Shown in pieces: positions 22,107 to 34,254 of a DNA stretch of 57,230 nt (within the stretch, counting starts at the first letter, position 1; each line of letters opens with the position of its first letter). Made by a program: the position numbers and the translations under genes. The stretch spans positions 1-57,230 of the forward strand of contig JAAZCX010000023.1 of assembly GCA_012513065.1 (NCBI GenBank). The letters are read 5' to 3'. The notes beneath the pieces were generated by a model. The model saw only the letters and a list, made by a program, of their open reading frames with translations. It had not been told where the DNA came from and made no database searches. The stretch is from Clostridiaceae bacterium. Lineage in GTDB: Bacteria > Bacillota > Clostridia > TANB77 > CAG-508.

Positions 22107-23117
22107 TTATTTCTTTTTATATAATGTTATATCTGCTGTAAGTGCAACTGATATAATCATAATTACATACAACATAATTCTTGCCCCTAAGGGTAATACT
22201 CTTATTATATTATGCATTATCAATACTAGTAATATAAATATTGCAAAAATAACAAAAATATTGATAAGAGTCTTTTTTGATATTCTAGTAGTTTCTTTTA
22301 ATGTTCTATCATCTATAAATGCTTCTTTTTCTTGTGTCTTTACATGTAATGCAATTGAATCAGCAAATTCTTTCTTTAGTACAATATCTTTCATTGTAAC
22401 TTTATTAGTTAAAAGTCTTTCATTTTGAAGTTTTATTTTATAATTATCAATACTATACTTAAAAGCTTGACCTTTATCTGTATAAATACTTGCTTTTAAA
22501 AGTAATACACTTGAAACTAATTTTTCCAAAATATAAATTAATATATATGTTGCTGAAATATTTATAATTTCAAATATTCCTAAAACACTCACTATTAAAA
22601 TTAATATAATTGATATTTTTATATACATTTTTGTTTTTTTAGCTAATTCTTTTTGTTTTATTTCATCTATTATATTTTCTTCTAAAAGCTGTTTGTCTAG
22701 TATTTTTTCTATTTCATTAAACCTGGTATTATATGAACAGAATGTATCATTAATTTTTTCTTCTAATTCTTTTTTTGTGATTTCAGTTTTACTAGAGAAC
22801 AAATAGTTTAAGACAATTATTTCATATTTATTAATTTTATCTAATACTATATCTACATTTTGTTTAATAATATAGTTATACTTATCATTATCATCACTAT
22901 ATTCTATTGTTATATATCCTTTTATATTTAATTCTATTATTTCGGATACTATTAAATCAAAATTATTATTAAACGTTCTATCATTTATATAACCAATTAC
23001 TATTGAATCTTTATCTTTTATATTTTCATCTTTTTCATTTATAGTTTTAGAGAATTTATAATATTTAGAATATATATAATATATAATAACTATATTTATT
23101 AGTATTAATATTATCAT
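22107..23117 (-). CDS. DUF2207-like membrane protein
   Basis: IGYINDRTFNNNFDLIVSEIIELNIKGYITIE plus two central TMs. Confidence 0.6.
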   Translation of the reverse strand: MIILILINIVIIYYIYSKYYKFSKTINEKDENIKDKDSIVIGYINDRTFNNNFDLIVSEIIELNIKGYITIEYSDDNDKYNYIIKQNVDIVLDKINKYEIIVLNYLFSSKTEITKKELEEKINDTFCSYNTRFNEIEKILDKQLLEENIIDEIKQKELAKKTKMYIKISIILILIVSVLGIFEIINISATYILIYILEKLVSSVLLLKASIYTDKGQAFKYSIDNYKIKLQNERLLTNKVTMKDIVLKKEFADSIALHVKTQEKEAFIDDRTLKETTRISKKTLINIFVIFAIFILLVLIMHNIIRVLPLGARIMLYVIMIISVALTADITLYKKK

Positions 23118-23119
23118 TT

Positions 23120-23872
23120 TTACTCCTTACTTTTAACTACAGTTCCTATTTTTTCACCTTTTACTATTTTTATCATATTCTCAGGTTTATCTATTCCAAA
23201 TACTATTAATGGAATTTCATTATCTCTACATAATGACGTTGCTGTAGAATCCATAACTTTTAAATCTTTATTTAAAATGTCTAAATATGTTATTTCATCA
23301 TATTTAATTGCTTCTTTATCTTCTTTTGGATCTGCACTATATACTCCATCTATAGTTTTTGCAAGTAATATAACTTCTGCTTCTATTTCTGCTGATCTTA
23401 ATGCAGCTGCTGTATCTGTTGTAAAAAATGGATTTCCTGTTCCACAAGCAAATATAACAACTCTTCCTTTTTCTAAATGTTTTATTGCTTTTCTTTTAAT
23501 ATATGGTTCTGCAATCTGTCTCATTTCTATAGCTGTTTGAAGTCTAGTATTTAAACCTCTTGCTTCTAATGAATCTTGTAATGCTAATCCATTCATTGCT
23601 GTCGCAAGCATTCCCATATAATCAGAAGTTGTTCTTTCCATTTGATGTCCATATCTTCCTCTCCAAAAGTTACCTCCGCCTACTACTATTGCAACTTGAA
23701 CTCCTAAATCTACCATTTCTTTTATTCTGTCACATATTTTTCCTAAAGTTTCTGCATCAACACCTTTTTTCTCTTCTCCACCAATGGCTTCGCCACTTAA
23801 TTTTAGCAAAACTCTTTTGTACTTTATTTCAGGCATGAACATATTCCTCCTTATAGTTTTATCTTGTAACAC
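23120..23872 (-). CDS. pyrH: UMP kinase (start probably at [20 protein letters not shown])
   Basis: [42 protein letters not shown]. Confidence 0.97.
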   Translation of the reverse strand: MLQDKTIRRNMFMPEIKYKRVLLKLSGEAIGGEEKKGVDAETLGKICDRIKEMVDLGVQVAIVVGGGNFWRGRYGHQMERTTSDYMGMLATAMNGLALQDSLEARGLNTRLQTAIEMRQIAEPYIKRKAIKHLEKGRVVIFACGTGNPFFTTDTAAALRSAEIEAEVILLAKTIDGVYSADPKEDKEAIKYDEITYLDILNKDLKVMDSTATSLCRDNEIPLIVFGIDKPENMIKIVKGEKIGTVVKSKE

Positions 23873-24007
23873 ATTCTATCATATGGTTATAAAAAAAAGA
23901 AGTGTTTTTGTTTATTTTTTTTATTTTTTTACACTAGTATATTAATAAAAAAATATATAACTATTATTATCCTAAAATATATTAATTTTATAACCAGAAA
24001 AAACAAA

Positions 24008-24038
24008 AAAGGAATAAAAATATTATTCCTTTTTTAGG
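24008..24038. terminator. Hairpin terminator
   Basis: aaaaaaggaataaaaatattattcctttttta. Confidence 0.7.
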
Positions 24039-24042
24039 TTTA

Positions 24043-24387
24043 TTAATTTATTTTCCATGCTCCATTTATATCTTTTCCACTTGTTTTCAAATTAGATTGT
24101 AGATAAACTATAGGACGTACACCATAACTAAGTGAGTTTTCAAAGAAGCCATTATTATATCCATTTCCCAATCCAGTACCAGCCACAGAGTTATTATTAA
24201 CAATACGTGCATTGAAATATTCAATACTTGATGCACTATCCATGCAACGTGAAGCTAGCCAGTAACTTATATTATTTTCATTTGCTGTGTCTCTAAATAA
24301 CATTTGATACATTCTACTTGTTGTATCTGTCAAATATGTTGTACCTGTGTAATTGTAATATGTTGATTTACCTGTTCTACTTGTCAT
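24043..24387 (-). pseudogene. C-terminal fragment of a larger surface/pilin-associated protein
   Basis: Begins mid-domain (MTSRTGKSTYYNYTGTTYLTDTTSRMYQ...), ends GVRPIVYLQSNLKTSGKDINGAWKIN; no N-terminal domain or clear SD seen. Confidence 0.5.
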
Positions 24388-24456
24388 TTTTTCTATAAAA
24401 CAATTTTCAACATAAGTTATACTCTCTAATACTTATATGGTTAGTAACTGCTTTGG

Positions 24457-24939
24457 CTATACTTGTACTAGATTTATATATTGTTCTCCATATAATTCAA
24501 GTATATCATTTTTCATAGTTGCAGTTGGTGCTTCATAATATTTATATTCTTTCCAATTATATTCTTGTTCCGGTGCATTAACAATATTCTCATAATTTTT
24601 TCTATCAAATTTATATGTCTTATTTTCATCTTTAAAATTTCCCAAATAACATTTACCACTAATAATATACTTTAATTTTAATTGATTATTTTCTTCTTCA
24701 ACACATTCAAAAGTAAATTCATGTTCATTATTTATAGTTAATGTTTTAGTGCTTAATTTGTTGTTATTATTTTTTTTGCATACCCATATTCCAATTATTA
24801 ATTTTTTTCCTAGTTCAAGTTCCTTTTTGTTGCTATTATATTCAGCTATTGTTTTTATTACTACACTAACAAAATATATCATTACACATGCAAATCCAAT
24901 AATAGCAATTATAAGAATTATTTTTTTCGTTTTTTCCAT
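24457..24939 (-). CDS. Hypothetical membrane-anchored protein
   Basis: 160 aa with N-terminal TM. Confidence 0.55.
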   Translation of the reverse strand: MEKTKKIILIIAIIGFACVMIYFVSVVIKTIAEYNSNKKELELGKKLIIGIWVCKKNNNNKLSTKTLTINNEHEFTFECVEEENNQLKLKYIISGKCYLGNFKDENKTYKFDRKNYENIVNAPEQEYNWKEYKYYEAPTATMKNDILELYGEQYINLVQV

Positions 24940-25014
24940 ATTTATTTCCTACTCTCTTTAATTTGTTAGTAATATTATTTTTCATATATATTTTCCTCAC
25001 AATTATAGAATAAT

Positions 25015-26040
25015 TTATTTTATAAACATTGCATCTCCAAAACTAAAAAATCTATATTTTTCTTCTACAGCATGGTTATATGCTTGCATAATATAATCTC
25101 TACCTGCTAATGCAGATACTAACATAATTAAAGTAGACTCTGGTAAATGGAAATTTGTAATCAAATTATCAATACATTTAAATTTATAACCTGGATAAAT
25201 GAAAATATTAGTATCTCCTTCTATTTCTTTTACAAATCCGTTTTCATCTGCTACAGACTCTAGCACTCTACAAGACGTTGTTCCAACTGCTATTATTTTT
25301 CCACCATTCTTCTTAGTATTGTTTATTTTATCTGCATCTTCTTTTTTTATATAATAATGTTCTGTATGCATATCATGTTCTTCTATGTTTTCTACTTTTA
25401 CAGGTCTAAATGTTCCTATTCCTACATGAAGTGTAACATTTGCTATCTCTACACCTTTTTCTTTTATTTTTTCTAATAATTCTTCTGTAAAATGTAACCC
25501 TGCTGTTGGTGCAGCTGCAGATCCTTCATTTTTTGCATACACTGTTTGATATCTTGCTTTATCTTCTAATTTTTCTTTTATATATGGTGGAAGTGGCATT
25601 AAACCTATTTGATCTAATATTTCATTAAATATTCCTTTGTATTCGAATTTTACTTTTCTATTTCCACCATCCATTATATCTAATATTTCTGCTTTTAATA
25701 ATCCATTTGCAAATATTACTTTTGCTCCAACTTTTAATCTTCTTCCTGGATGTACCATTACTTCCCATATGTCGTCTTCAATTCTTTTCAATAGCAAGAA
25801 TTCTATATCAATTCCTGTATCTTCTTTTTTTCCATATAATCTTGCTGGAATTACTTTTGTAATATTTCTAACCAAACAGTCTCCTGGTTTAAGATAATCT
25901 AATATATCTTTAAATATTTTATCTTCTATTGTTTTTTTATCTCTATCTAATACCATTAATCTAGATGTATCTCTATTTTTTATTGGTACTTGTGCTATTA
26001 ATTCTTCTGGTAAATTATAATCAAAGTCTGATACTTTCAT
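25015..26040 (-). CDS. queA: S-adenosylmethionine:tRNA ribosyltransferase-isomerase
   Basis: [47 protein letters not shown]. Confidence 0.97.
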   Translation of the reverse strand: MKVSDFDYNLPEELIAQVPIKNRDTSRLMVLDRDKKTIEDKIFKDILDYLKPGDCLVRNITKVIPARLYGKKEDTGIDIEFLLLKRIEDDIWEVMVHPGRRLKVGAKVIFANGLLKAEILDIMDGGNRKVKFEYKGIFNEILDQIGLMPLPPYIKEKLEDKARYQTVYAKNEGSAAAPTAGLHFTEELLEKIKEKGVEIANVTLHVGIGTFRPVKVENIEEHDMHTEHYYIKKEDADKINNTKKNGGKIIAVGTTSCRVLESVADENGFVKEIEGDTNIFIYPGYKFKCIDNLITNFHLPESTLIMLVSALAGRDYIMQAYNHAVEEKYRFFSFGDAMFIK

Positions 26041-26053
26041 TTTTTCCTTCTTT

Positions 26054-27400
26054 CTATTGGTTTTCTAATATTTCTTTAGAATTATTAAATAACATTCTTA
26101 TTCTAATAACAACATTATTTAACTCTTCAATAATATTTTCTGGTTCCTTCAAATAATCAAGTTTATGTGAATAAGTAAAATCTGTTGATTTTGAAGGTTT
26201 TTTTGTGTAAATTTCAGATGGTAGTCCAATTTTCCCATTATTACTGTTAATATTCTTGTTCATATAATCTTGATACCATTCTTTTAATCCTATCATTTTT
26301 TTATTTTCATAACCATATGTAGAATTAGAATGTAATTCTGGTCTTTCATATCCATACTCTTTTGAATTTCTTTCTAGTGTATGTAAAAATTCATGTATAA
26401 ACACTTCTTCTGGGAATATATTTATTCCATTGTCATATTTGTATACATAGTTGTTATCATCATCTGGAAGTCTTATATTAGAAAAACCTAATCCTCTATA
26501 TTCCATTGAACCAAGTCCAATCCAATCATTTACAGGAATAGCTCCTTTTCTATTAATATCACCTGTTCTAAATGCTACAAAAACGTGATCATATTTTCCT
26601 TGTTTTACATAAGTATCTAATACATCTTTTATATTATACCCTGATACATAATAACCATTTTCTTCATCATACGAAAAACTTGATATTGGAGTTGTTATTT
26701 CTGCAATATCATATTCAATATTCATTTTTCCATTGGTCATTTCTTTCATTGATGTTTGGAATCTTCTCATGCAAGTAGTCATATCGTCTTTATCAATTTG
26801 TGTTAATTGTAGTTTTACATTTTGTCCATTTATATTTACATCTACATTATTAAATAATAAACATAAAAAATTCCAATTATTGCTTGTATTTACTGCAGCT
26901 GACTCTATACTAAAATCAGAAAACCAAGCTTTTCCTTTTGCATCTCCTTCTGCCCCACCTAATCTAAATCCTACATTTAATTCTTTTCTATTTTTTGAGT
27001 TAAAATAAAAAACAACTTCTTTCCAATCTGTAGTCCCTACAACATTATCTGATTTTTCAAAAGAATTTCCTATGCATATATGTGCTCCTGCATCTATATT
27101 TTCATTTTTTGTTTCTACATTTTCTGTTTTTATTTTACATTTAACTTTATATGATGTATTTGGTTTTACTTCTATTTTTTTAAAAAACATAGCATCATTA
27201 TAGTCTATACTTTCTATTTTATAGCTATTGTAATTATTATATTTTACTTGAGAATCTCTTTCAAATTTTGATATTCCTGGATTATATTCAGCTTTAATAT
27301 AAGAATTAAAATTTCTTTTATTATATATTTGGTAAGAAAAAATTAAAAGAACTATGATAAAAATAATACTTATAATATTTTTAATTTTTTTGTTTTTCAT
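26054..27400 (-). CDS. Secreted protein with possible zinc-protease HEFLH motif
   Basis: N-terminal signal/[16 protein letters not shown]. Confidence 0.55.
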   Translation of the reverse strand: MKNKKIKNIISIIFIIVLLIFSYQIYNKRNFNSYIKAEYNPGISKFERDSQVKYNNYNSYKIESIDYNDAMFFKKIEVKPNTSYKVKCKIKTENVETKNENIDAGAHICIGNSFEKSDNVVGTTDWKEVVFYFNSKNRKELNVGFRLGGAEGDAKGKAWFSDFSIESAAVNTSNNWNFLCLLFNNVDVNINGQNVKLQLTQIDKDDMTTCMRRFQTSMKEMTNGKMNIEYDIAEITTPISSFSYDEENGYYVSGYNIKDVLDTYVKQGKYDHVFVAFRTGDINRKGAIPVNDWIGLGSMEYRGLGFSNIRLPDDDNNYVYKYDNGINIFPEEVFIHEFLHTLERNSKEYGYERPELHSNSTYGYENKKMIGLKEWYQDYMNKNINSNNGKIGLPSEIYTKKPSKSTDFTYSHKLDYLKEPENIIEELNNVVIRIRMLFNNSKEILENQ

Positions 27401-27548
27401 ATTATATCTCCTTTGTTTATATAATTCATTATATCACTATACTTAATATAATGACAAGTTATTTTGGTTGATTTTTGTCTAATATTATGTTATACTGTTA
27501 CTTGTAACTATTTTTTTGTACTTCATTATAATTATAGGAGGTATTTTT

Positions 27549-27866
27549 ATGAAACAATACGTAGAATTTTATTTTCCAGGTCTTTCAGTAGCTGGCTTAA
27601 ATGAAAAAGAAATTGCGAGTCGGGATGTTGAATTAATCAAACCTTTCCCTCAATATGCTTTTTCTTTCAGATTTTTTGAAAAAAACAGTGATGGTAATAA
27701 AGTTAACTATTCAAATTATTACTATATCGGTGAAGAGTACTCTATTGAAGATTATAAAAGAAAATGTATTCATCAAGAAGTTTTTGATCAAAATTGTAAA
27801 AACGTTGTTAAACTTATTACCGGAGGTTTCAGACCTTTATTAGAAGGTGATATGGTTATCTCGTAA
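27549..27866 (+). CDS. Small hypothetical protein, accessory-like codon usage
   Basis: MKQYVEFYFPGLSVAGLNEKEIASRDVELIKPFPQYAFSFRFFEKN...; SD TAGGAGGTATTTTT; triplet CGG in ...A-S-R-D-V-E. Confidence 0.65.
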   Translation: MKQYVEFYFPGLSVAGLNEKEIASRDVELIKPFPQYAFSFRFFEKNSDGNKVNYSNYYYIGEEYSIEDYKRKCIHQEVFDQNCKNVVKLITGGFRPLLEGDMVIS

Positions 27867-27875
27867 TTAGTATTT

Positions 27876-27926
27876 TAATAAAAATAAAGACTAAACTTTT
27901 AATTTTAAGTTTAGCCTTTATTTTTA
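27876..27926. terminator. Bidirectional terminator
   Basis: ataaagactaaacttttaattttaagtttagcctttat. Confidence 0.7.
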
Positions 27927-27932
27927 TTTTTA

Positions 27933-30900
27933 TTATTTTACAACTTCTACATCTATTTTTAACTTTTCACCATTTATTGATGTTTCAGTATAATTCTCTC
28001 TTGGTTCATTGTAGAATATATTATTTGCTAAAGTATCTTTCTTTATTTGTTCTGCAAATTTATCTATAACTTTTTCTAACATTTCATTATCAGATACATA
28101 TAAGTTAATTCTATCTAATACTTCAAAATTACTATCTTTTCTCATGTTTTGTACTTTTGATAAAATCTCTCTCAAATGTCCTTCTTCTTTTAATTCTTCT
28201 GTTATAGTAGTATCTAAAACAACACCAATTTCACCTTCACCACTAAATGCAAATCCATCTTTTCCTTGCATTGTAATTAATAAGTTTTCGTTATTTAACG
28301 CTATTGTTTCTTCTCCTATAGTTATTTCTTCTACTTCTCCATTTTGAATCTTCAAAGCTAATTCCATTTGATTATTTTTAGAAATCTCTTCCTTTATTTG
28401 TGGAATTAATTTTCCATATAATCTTCCTAATACTGGTAAATTAGGTTTTATTTCAAAATTAACATATTCAGACATTTGTGCACCTAGTTCTACTTTTTTG
28501 ATATTTAATTCATCTTTAATAATATCACTATAGTATTCTGGAAATGCTTGAGCAGAAATTAACATTTCAGATAATGGTTGCCTATTTTTAATATTAGCTG
28601 CATTTCTTGCGCTTCTTCCTAATTTAACAATAGTATATGCTAATCCTATTTGTTCTTCTAATTTATGATCTATTACATTTTCATTTACTTCTGGCCATGT
28701 ACATAAATGTATACTTTCTAGAGCATTTTTATCAATACCAACAACTAAGTTTTGATAAATTTCTTCTGTCATAAATGGTATAAATGGAGCTGCAACTTTT
28801 ATTAATTTAGTTAATACTTCATATAATGTTACATATGCACCTATTTTATCATCAGTTAATTTATCAAGCCAGAATCTTTCTCTATTTCTTCTTACATACC
28901 AATTTGATAATTCATCTGTAAATTCTTCTATTTGAAGTGCTGCTGATGTTATTTCATATTTATTTAACTTTTCATCAATTTCTTTTACTAAAGTATTTAA
29001 TTTTGAAATTATCCATTTATCCATAACATTATTAGATTCAAAGTCTGCATAATCTAATGGATTAAATTTATCTATTTCTGCATATAACACATAGAATGAA
29101 TATACATTCCATAATGTAGATAAGAATTTTCTTTGTGTTTCTTCAACATCTTTAGTAGAAAATCTTGTTGGAAGCCATGGAGCTGATGATGTATAAAAAT
29201 GCCATCTTGTTGCATCTGCACCAACTGAATTAAGTACTTCAAATGGATCAACAACATTTCCTAAATGTTTAGACATTTTCAATCCTTTACTGTCTAAAAC
29301 ATGTCCTAATACTATACAATTTTCAAATGGATTTGTATCAAAAATACAAGTTGAAATTGCAAGTAATGTATAAAACCATCCTCTTGTTTGATCAACAGCT
29401 TCTGATATAAATTGTGCTGGGAAATTTTTCTCAAACAACTCTTTATTTTCAAATGGATAATGTAATTGTGCAAAAGGCATAGATCCAGAATCAAACCAAC
29501 AATCAATTACTTCTTTCTCTCTTATCATATCTTTTCCACAATCTGGACATTTAATATGAATTGGATCTAAATATGGCTTATGAAGTTCTATATTTTCCGG
29601 AATATTTCCTGCCATTTTTCTTAATTCTTCTCTACTTCCTATACATTCCATGTGTCCACAATCGTGACATCTCCAAATTGGAAGTGGGGTTCCCCAATAT
29701 CTATCTCTTGAAATTCCCCAATCTATAACATTCTCTAGGAATTTTCCAAAACGACCTGTTCTTATTGTATCTGGCATCCAGTTAATTTTATTATTATTTT
29801 CTAATAATTTATCTCTAACTGCAGTCATTCTTACAAACCAACTCTCTTTTGGATAATATAAAAGTGGTGTATCACATCTCCAGCAATGAGGATAGCTATG
29901 TGTGTGTTTTGCAGAACTAAATAATTTGTTTTCATGTGCAAGCCAAATACATACATCTTTATCACATTCTTTTACAAATCTTCCTGCCCATGGTTCTACT
30001 TCTTCTACAAATTTTCCTTCTTTATCTACTAAATTTACAAAAGCTATTCCATTTTGTTTTGAAACAAAACTATCATCTTCACCATAAGCTGGTGCTATAT
30101 GAACTATACCTGTACCATCTGTTAATGTTACATAGTCACCATGAATAACAACAAATGCCTTTCCTTCAACATTTGCAAATGGTAATAATTGTTCATATTT
30201 CATTCCTAATAATTCAGAACCCTTAACTTCTTTTATTATTTCATATTCATTATCTTTTATTACTTGTGAAATTAAATCTTTAGCTAAAATGTAAATTTCT
30301 TCATTTCCTTCTTCTTGCATTTTTCCATCTATTATTGGTCTTGGAACTTTTACATAAGCATATGTATATGCTTTATTTACGCAAAGTGCTAAATTTGATG
30401 GTAATGTCCATGGAGTTGTTGTCCATGCTAAGAAATAGATATTTTCTTCTTCTACTACTTTAAATTTACATGTACATGTTAAATCTTGAACATCTTTATA
30501 TCCTTGTGCTACTTCATGAGAAGATAATGCTGTTCCACATCTTGGACAATATGGCATAACTTTATGTCCTTGATATAAAAGACCTTTATCCCACATTTGT
30601 TTTAATGCCCACCATTCAGATTCAATATAATCGTCATGATATGTAACATATGGTTTTTCCATGTCTACCCAATAACCAATTTGATCAGTCATATCTTCCC
30701 ACATAGAAACATATTTAAATACACTATCTTTACATTCACCAATGAAGTTTTCAACTCCATAGTCTTCAATTTGTTCTTTTCCAGAAATGCCTAGTTTTTT
30801 TTCTACTTCTAATTCTACTGGAAGTCCATGAGTATCCCATCCTGCTTTACGAATAACATCATAACCTTTCATGACTTTATATCTAGGAATGATATCTTTC

Positions 30901-31094
30901 ATAACTCTTGTTAAAATATGACCAACATGTGGCTTACCATTAGCTGTTGGAGGTCCATCATAAAAAGTAAAATATCTTTTACCATTATTTATATCAAAAT
31001 TTTTATGAATAATATCTTTTTCCTTCCATAAATCTTTTACTTCATGTTCCATTCCAACAAATCCGTTTTCTTTAAGTTCTACTTTTTTGTACAT
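27933..31094 (-). CDS. ileS: Isoleucyl-tRNA synthetase
   Basis: [18 protein letters not shown] and [12 protein letters not shown] signatures. Confidence 0.98.
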   Translation of the reverse strand: MYKKVELKENGFVGMEHEVKDLWKEKDIIHKNFDINNGKRYFTFYDGPPTANGKPHVGHILTRVMKDIIPRYKVMKGYDVIRKAGWDTHGLPVELEVEKKLGISGKEQIEDYGVENFIGECKDSVFKYVSMWEDMTDQIGYWVDMEKPYVTYHDDYIESEWWALKQMWDKGLLYQGHKVMPYCPRCGTALSSHEVAQGYKDVQDLTCTCKFKVVEEENIYFLAWTTTPWTLPSNLALCVNKAYTYAYVKVPRPIIDGKMQEEGNEEIYILAKDLISQVIKDNEYEIIKEVKGSELLGMKYEQLLPFANVEGKAFVVIHGDYVTLTDGTGIVHIAPAYGEDDSFVSKQNGIAFVNLVDKEGKFVEEVEPWAGRFVKECDKDVCIWLAHENKLFSSAKHTHSYPHCWRCDTPLLYYPKESWFVRMTAVRDKLLENNNKINWMPDTIRTGRFGKFLENVIDWGISRDRYWGTPLPIWRCHDCGHMECIGSREELRKMAGNIPENIELHKPYLDPIHIKCPDCGKDMIREKEVIDCWFDSGSMPFAQLHYPFENKELFEKNFPAQFISEAVDQTRGWFYTLLAISTCIFDTNPFENCIVLGHVLDSKGLKMSKHLGNVVDPFEVLNSVGADATRWHFYTSSAPWLPTRFSTKDVEETQRKFLSTLWNVYSFYVLYAEIDKFNPLDYADFESNNVMDKWIISKLNTLVKEIDEKLNKYEITSAALQIEEFTDELSNWYVRRNRERFWLDKLTDDKIGAYVTLYEVLTKLIKVAAPFIPFMTEEIYQNLVVGIDKNALESIHLCTWPEVNENVIDHKLEEQIGLAYTIVKLGRSARNAANIKNRQPLSEMLISAQAFPEYYSDIIKDELNIKKVELGAQMSEYVNFEIKPNLPVLGRLYGKLIPQIKEEISKNNQMELALKIQNGEVEEITIGEETIALNNENLLITMQGKDGFAFSGEGEIGVVLDTTITEELKEEGHLREILSKVQNMRKDSNFEVLDRINLYVSDNEMLEKVIDKFAEQIKKDTLANNIFYNEPRENYTETSINGEKLKIDVEVVK

Positions 31095-31119
31095 TTTATT
31101 TGCTCCTTTCAAATCTTTT

Positions 31120-31380
31120 TTATTTTATATAGTCCTTATCTATTTTTTCTACTAATTCAAATCTATGTTTTTGGCCTGTAATATTATCTTCTCTTTTAGG
31201 TATTTCTTCTAAAAACATTTTTTCAGGTCTTATCCATATTTTTTTATTATCATTTCTTTCATACAATGGTTTATATACTACCATTCTATTTTGTGTTTCA
31301 GAGTCATAAGCAATATTTTCTACGAAATAGTAGTTTCCTTTAAAGTGTCTATAAACTCTACTTATTTTTACTTCTTCCAT
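31120..31380 (-). CDS. DUF1653 domain protein
   Basis: [32 protein letters not shown]. Confidence 0.8.
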   Translation of the reverse strand: MEEVKISRVYRHFKGNYYFVENIAYDSETQNRMVVYKPLYERNDNKKIWIRPEKMFLEEIPKREDNITGQKHRFELVEKIDKDYIK

Positions 31381-31411
31381 ATGTTATATCTCCTTTCACT
31401 TTTTATAAAAA

Positions 31412-31665
31412 CAAAAAACTCTATTTCATCCTTATATAGGACGAAATAGAGTTACAATTTCCGTGGTACCACCTAATTTGAAAATAAATTTTTAAAATTT
31501 TATTTTCCTCTTAATAATCTTTAACGCAGAAATACGTTTAAACTTACTTTATTCAGTTTAAAAACAACAGAGGTGATAACAAACAAATTAGTTTCTACTA
31601 GAATTTCACCAAATTATCTAGCTCTCTTAAGGCTTTTTTTATTTGTGTTGTCCTTGTTTTAGTTT
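31412..31665 (-). ncRNA. T-box leader (probable Ile specifier AUC) upstream of DUF1653-ileS
   Basis: T-box AGGTGGTACCACGG at 31460-31475, terminator hairpin AACTCTATTTCGTCC/GGATGAAATAGAGTTTTTTG, upstream AGAG box and GTTATCACC specifier region. Confidence 0.9.
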
Positions 31666-31723
31666 TTATTTATATTTATGCTTTATATTAACATGTTTTT
31701 TTATAAAATGCAATACTTATTTT

Positions 31724-32489
31724 TTATTTTCCAATAAACATTTGTACATAAATTTTTCCATATTGTGAGCCTTTTACAACTCCAATTCCTGTATAACTAA
31801 AACTATTATTTAATATATTAGCCTTATGTCCTGGAGAATTCATCCATGCAGTAACCGCTGCTGAATTACTAGAATTTCCTGCAATATTTTCTCCAGCTGT
31901 TTTATAAGATACCTTGAAACTGTTTAACATATCAAATGGTGAACCATATGTTGGTGATGTATGTGAAAAATAATTATTATTTACCATATCTTTTGCTTTT
32001 ATCCTTGCTACATTTTGTAATTCTGTATCAATTTTTAATGCAGGTAATCCGATTATTTGCTCTTTGTTTATTTATTAAATTAAAGACTTCTAATTCATCT
32101 GCTGTTAGTTCTGAAGTATTTGTTGTTGTAGTATTACCTTGTAAATTGTTTGTATTTTCAGTTCCGTTACCATTTGGATAAATCGCTTTTATGTATTGTT
32201 TGCTAACTGCTCCTATATAATCTCCTTCTACTTGTACAATATACCAATTACCTACACCTGCAAATACTCTTATATATTGATTTTTATAAACTTTTGTTAC
32301 AACTGGATAATTTGTTCCTGGTCCACTTCTTACATTTAATGTACTTGCAGTTACTAATCCAGTAGAAAATTCAACATTATAATAATGTTGCATTCCAAAT
32401 GAAGTTGTTATTTTTGTGACTGTAAAAGTAAAAACAAATAATAAAATAATTTTAAGTATTGTATTTTTCTTTATTTTAATAATTTTCAT
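31724..32489 (-). CDS. Secreted SH3b + CAP/SCP-domain protein (YkwD-like), readable only with +1 shift at CGG (32049-32051)
   Basis: ORF 32028..32489 (signal, SH3, ...LINKQRANN) continues in the +1 frame as G-LPALKIDTELQNVARIKAKDMVNNNYFSHTSP... Confidence 0.9.
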
Positions 32490-32536
32490 AATACCTCCTA
32501 AACAATTATATTTAAGTGTATTATGTTTAGACTGTC

Positions 32537-32866
32537 CTATATTCCTACATTAGGAAGATTTTTTATAAATTTATATTTTTCGCATTCCAATCTTTCATAA
32601 AATACATCTTTTAATTTTATCTTTTGTAATATTAATTTTTCTTTTTCTTCTTTTTTTAAAGTTTTTATAGCATATTCCAATTTTGATGCCAATATTCTAT
32701 TTTCTGTTTGCCAAGCAGCTTCTAACTTTTTAGCATTATGTCTCATTGTATATTTTGCACATTTATCACTTTTTGAAAAATGCTCTTCCATTCTTCTTTC
32801 TAAGTTTGTAGTAATTCCTGTATAAATAGAATTATCCTCACACCTTAACATATATATATAATACAT
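32537..32866 (-). CDS. GIY-YIG nuclease family protein
   Basis: MYYIYMLRCEDNSIYTGITTNLERRMEEH. Confidence 0.93.
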   Translation of the reverse strand: MYYIYMLRCEDNSIYTGITTNLERRMEEHFSKSDKCAKYTMRHNAKKLEAAWQTENRILASKLEYAIKTLKKEEKEKLILQKIKLKDVFYERLECEKYKFIKNLPNVGI

Positions 32867-32983
32867 TTTTTGTATCTCCTTTTTTATTTATTAAAGTATA
32901 ACAGAAAATATAAAAAGTGTGAAGTATCATTATAAATCTATATATTTAAATTATTATCTTTATATTTAATTATTTTTATATTA

Positions 32984-33022
32984 TTATTTGTTACCACTTG
33001 CACTTTTTAGTAATTTAGTATT
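32984..33022 (-). pseudogene. Short remnant resembling the 3' end of the 33866-34168 gene
   Basis: CTAAAAAGTGCAAGTGGTAACAAATAATAA (LLKSASGNK*) versus CTAAGAAGTGCAAGCGGTAATAAATAATAA (LLRSASGNK*). Confidence 0.45.
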
Positions 33023-33102
33023 GGATTGTCTATGTTTTTTCAATATAAAAATGAAAAATTTATGTAAGCATTTTACCTACATAAATTTTTCACTAATATT
33101 TT

Positions 33103-33357
33103 CTATTTTATTTTTGATAAATATTTATCTAATGAATTGTTTTTCTTTGCATGATTTATTTTTAAATCAAGTCCTTGCAGTTGAAGTAATACAAGTATTT
33201 CATTTATTTGATTATTTTTAATTCCCATACTTGTTAATTGCATTCTAGAATTTTGACAAATATCATATATAGTATTTATATTATTTACTTTAAAAGCTTC
33301 TAAAGTTTTTTTGTTTAATTTTAAAGTATTTACGTCTTTTCTTAATATTTCTTCCAT
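33103..33357 (-). CDS. RNA polymerase alpha-CTD-like helix-hairpin-helix small protein
   Basis: LKLNKKTLEAFKVNNINTIYDICQNSRMQLTSMGIKNNQINEILVLLQLQGLDLK. Confidence 0.6.
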   Translation of the reverse strand: MEEILRKDVNTLKLNKKTLEAFKVNNINTIYDICQNSRMQLTSMGIKNNQINEILVLLQLQGLDLKINHAKKNNSLDKYLSKIK

Positions 33358-33407
33358 ATATATATGATTTCCTCCTTTTGTTAATTTTCTTTATTAAAAT
33401 TATAGTG

Positions 33408-33605
33408 TTAAGGTCTTGATATAATTCTATATTTATCTTGTGCAAATTCCATTGATGCGACAGTAATGTTAGAACTTTCATTTTTATCTATTAAAATTTT
33501 CTTACCGTCTTGGATTTGTCTTGCTCTTTTTGCAACTACCATGGATAATTCAAATTCATTTAATACCTTTTCTAAAAGTTGTTTTCTTGATGGCTCTACT
33601 ATCAT
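33408..33605 (-). CDS. rpoZ: RNA polymerase omega subunit
   Basis: PSRKQLLEKVLNEFELSMVVAKRARQIQDG. Confidence 0.88.
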   Translation of the reverse strand: MIVEPSRKQLLEKVLNEFELSMVVAKRARQIQDGKKILIDKNESSNITVASMEFAQDKYRIISRP

Positions 33606-33814
33606 TTTTTCTATCTCCTTTCTATATCATAGAAATAGAAATTTTTAATTTCTGATTTCAATCCATATAAAAAAACACACACGTTTTATGCTTATAACTG
33701 CATCTTTCTTATTGACTAGACGTTTTGTGTTTCATTCTTCATATATATATTATAACAGATTTTTTCATTAAAGTATAATGTTTTTTTAAATTTTTTTTAT
33801 TTTTATTAAGTTAT

Positions 33815-33862
33815 GCTGAAAACAAGAGATAAAACAAATATAATTTTGTTTTATCTCTTGCT
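33815..33862. terminator. Strong hairpin terminator
   Basis: caagagataaaacaaatataattttgttttatctcttg. Confidence 0.8.
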
Positions 33863-33865
33863 TTA

Positions 33866-34168
33866 TTATTTATTACCGCTTGCACTTCTTAGTAATTCAA
33901 GTGCTACTTCAAGAGCCAATCTGTCCTTTAAAACAAGTTCACTTACATCATCATACACATAGTATGCTTTTATTACAGTTTTAAACTTTCGCCCTTTGTA
34001 CTCAATTTCTGTTTCTCCAACAGTTTCGATTATTCGAACTTTTAATGCTTCGTTTTTATTACTTTCTAACACTAACAAATTGCAATTGTTTTTCTTTAGG
34101 ACGTCAAGTTTTTCATCTTTCATTTTCCGGATAAAATAACTTTCGTTTCCAGTTTTGAATTCTAACAT
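33866..34168 (-). CDS. Small hypothetical protein, accessory-like codon usage
   Basis: 100 aa ORF with AGGTG-type SD; GGG-CGA and one CGG codon. Confidence 0.6.
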   Translation of the reverse strand: MLEFKTGNESYFIRKMKDEKLDVLKKNNCNLLVLESNKNEALKVRIIETVGETEIEYKGRKFKTVIKAYYVYDDVSELVLKDRLALEVALELLRSASGNK

Positions 34169-34254
34169 TTTGAATTCACCTCCATTTTTTAGTTAAAAAA
34201 TGTTTACGTTACTTTATATATAAGGATATTCCTTATGTTTACTGCATTATATCA

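Noticed and set aside
33661-33740. Possible riboswitch in the rpoZ leader
   Set aside because: A hairpin with AAACACA/TGTGTTT arms is visible, but I could not match it to a known riboswitch class.
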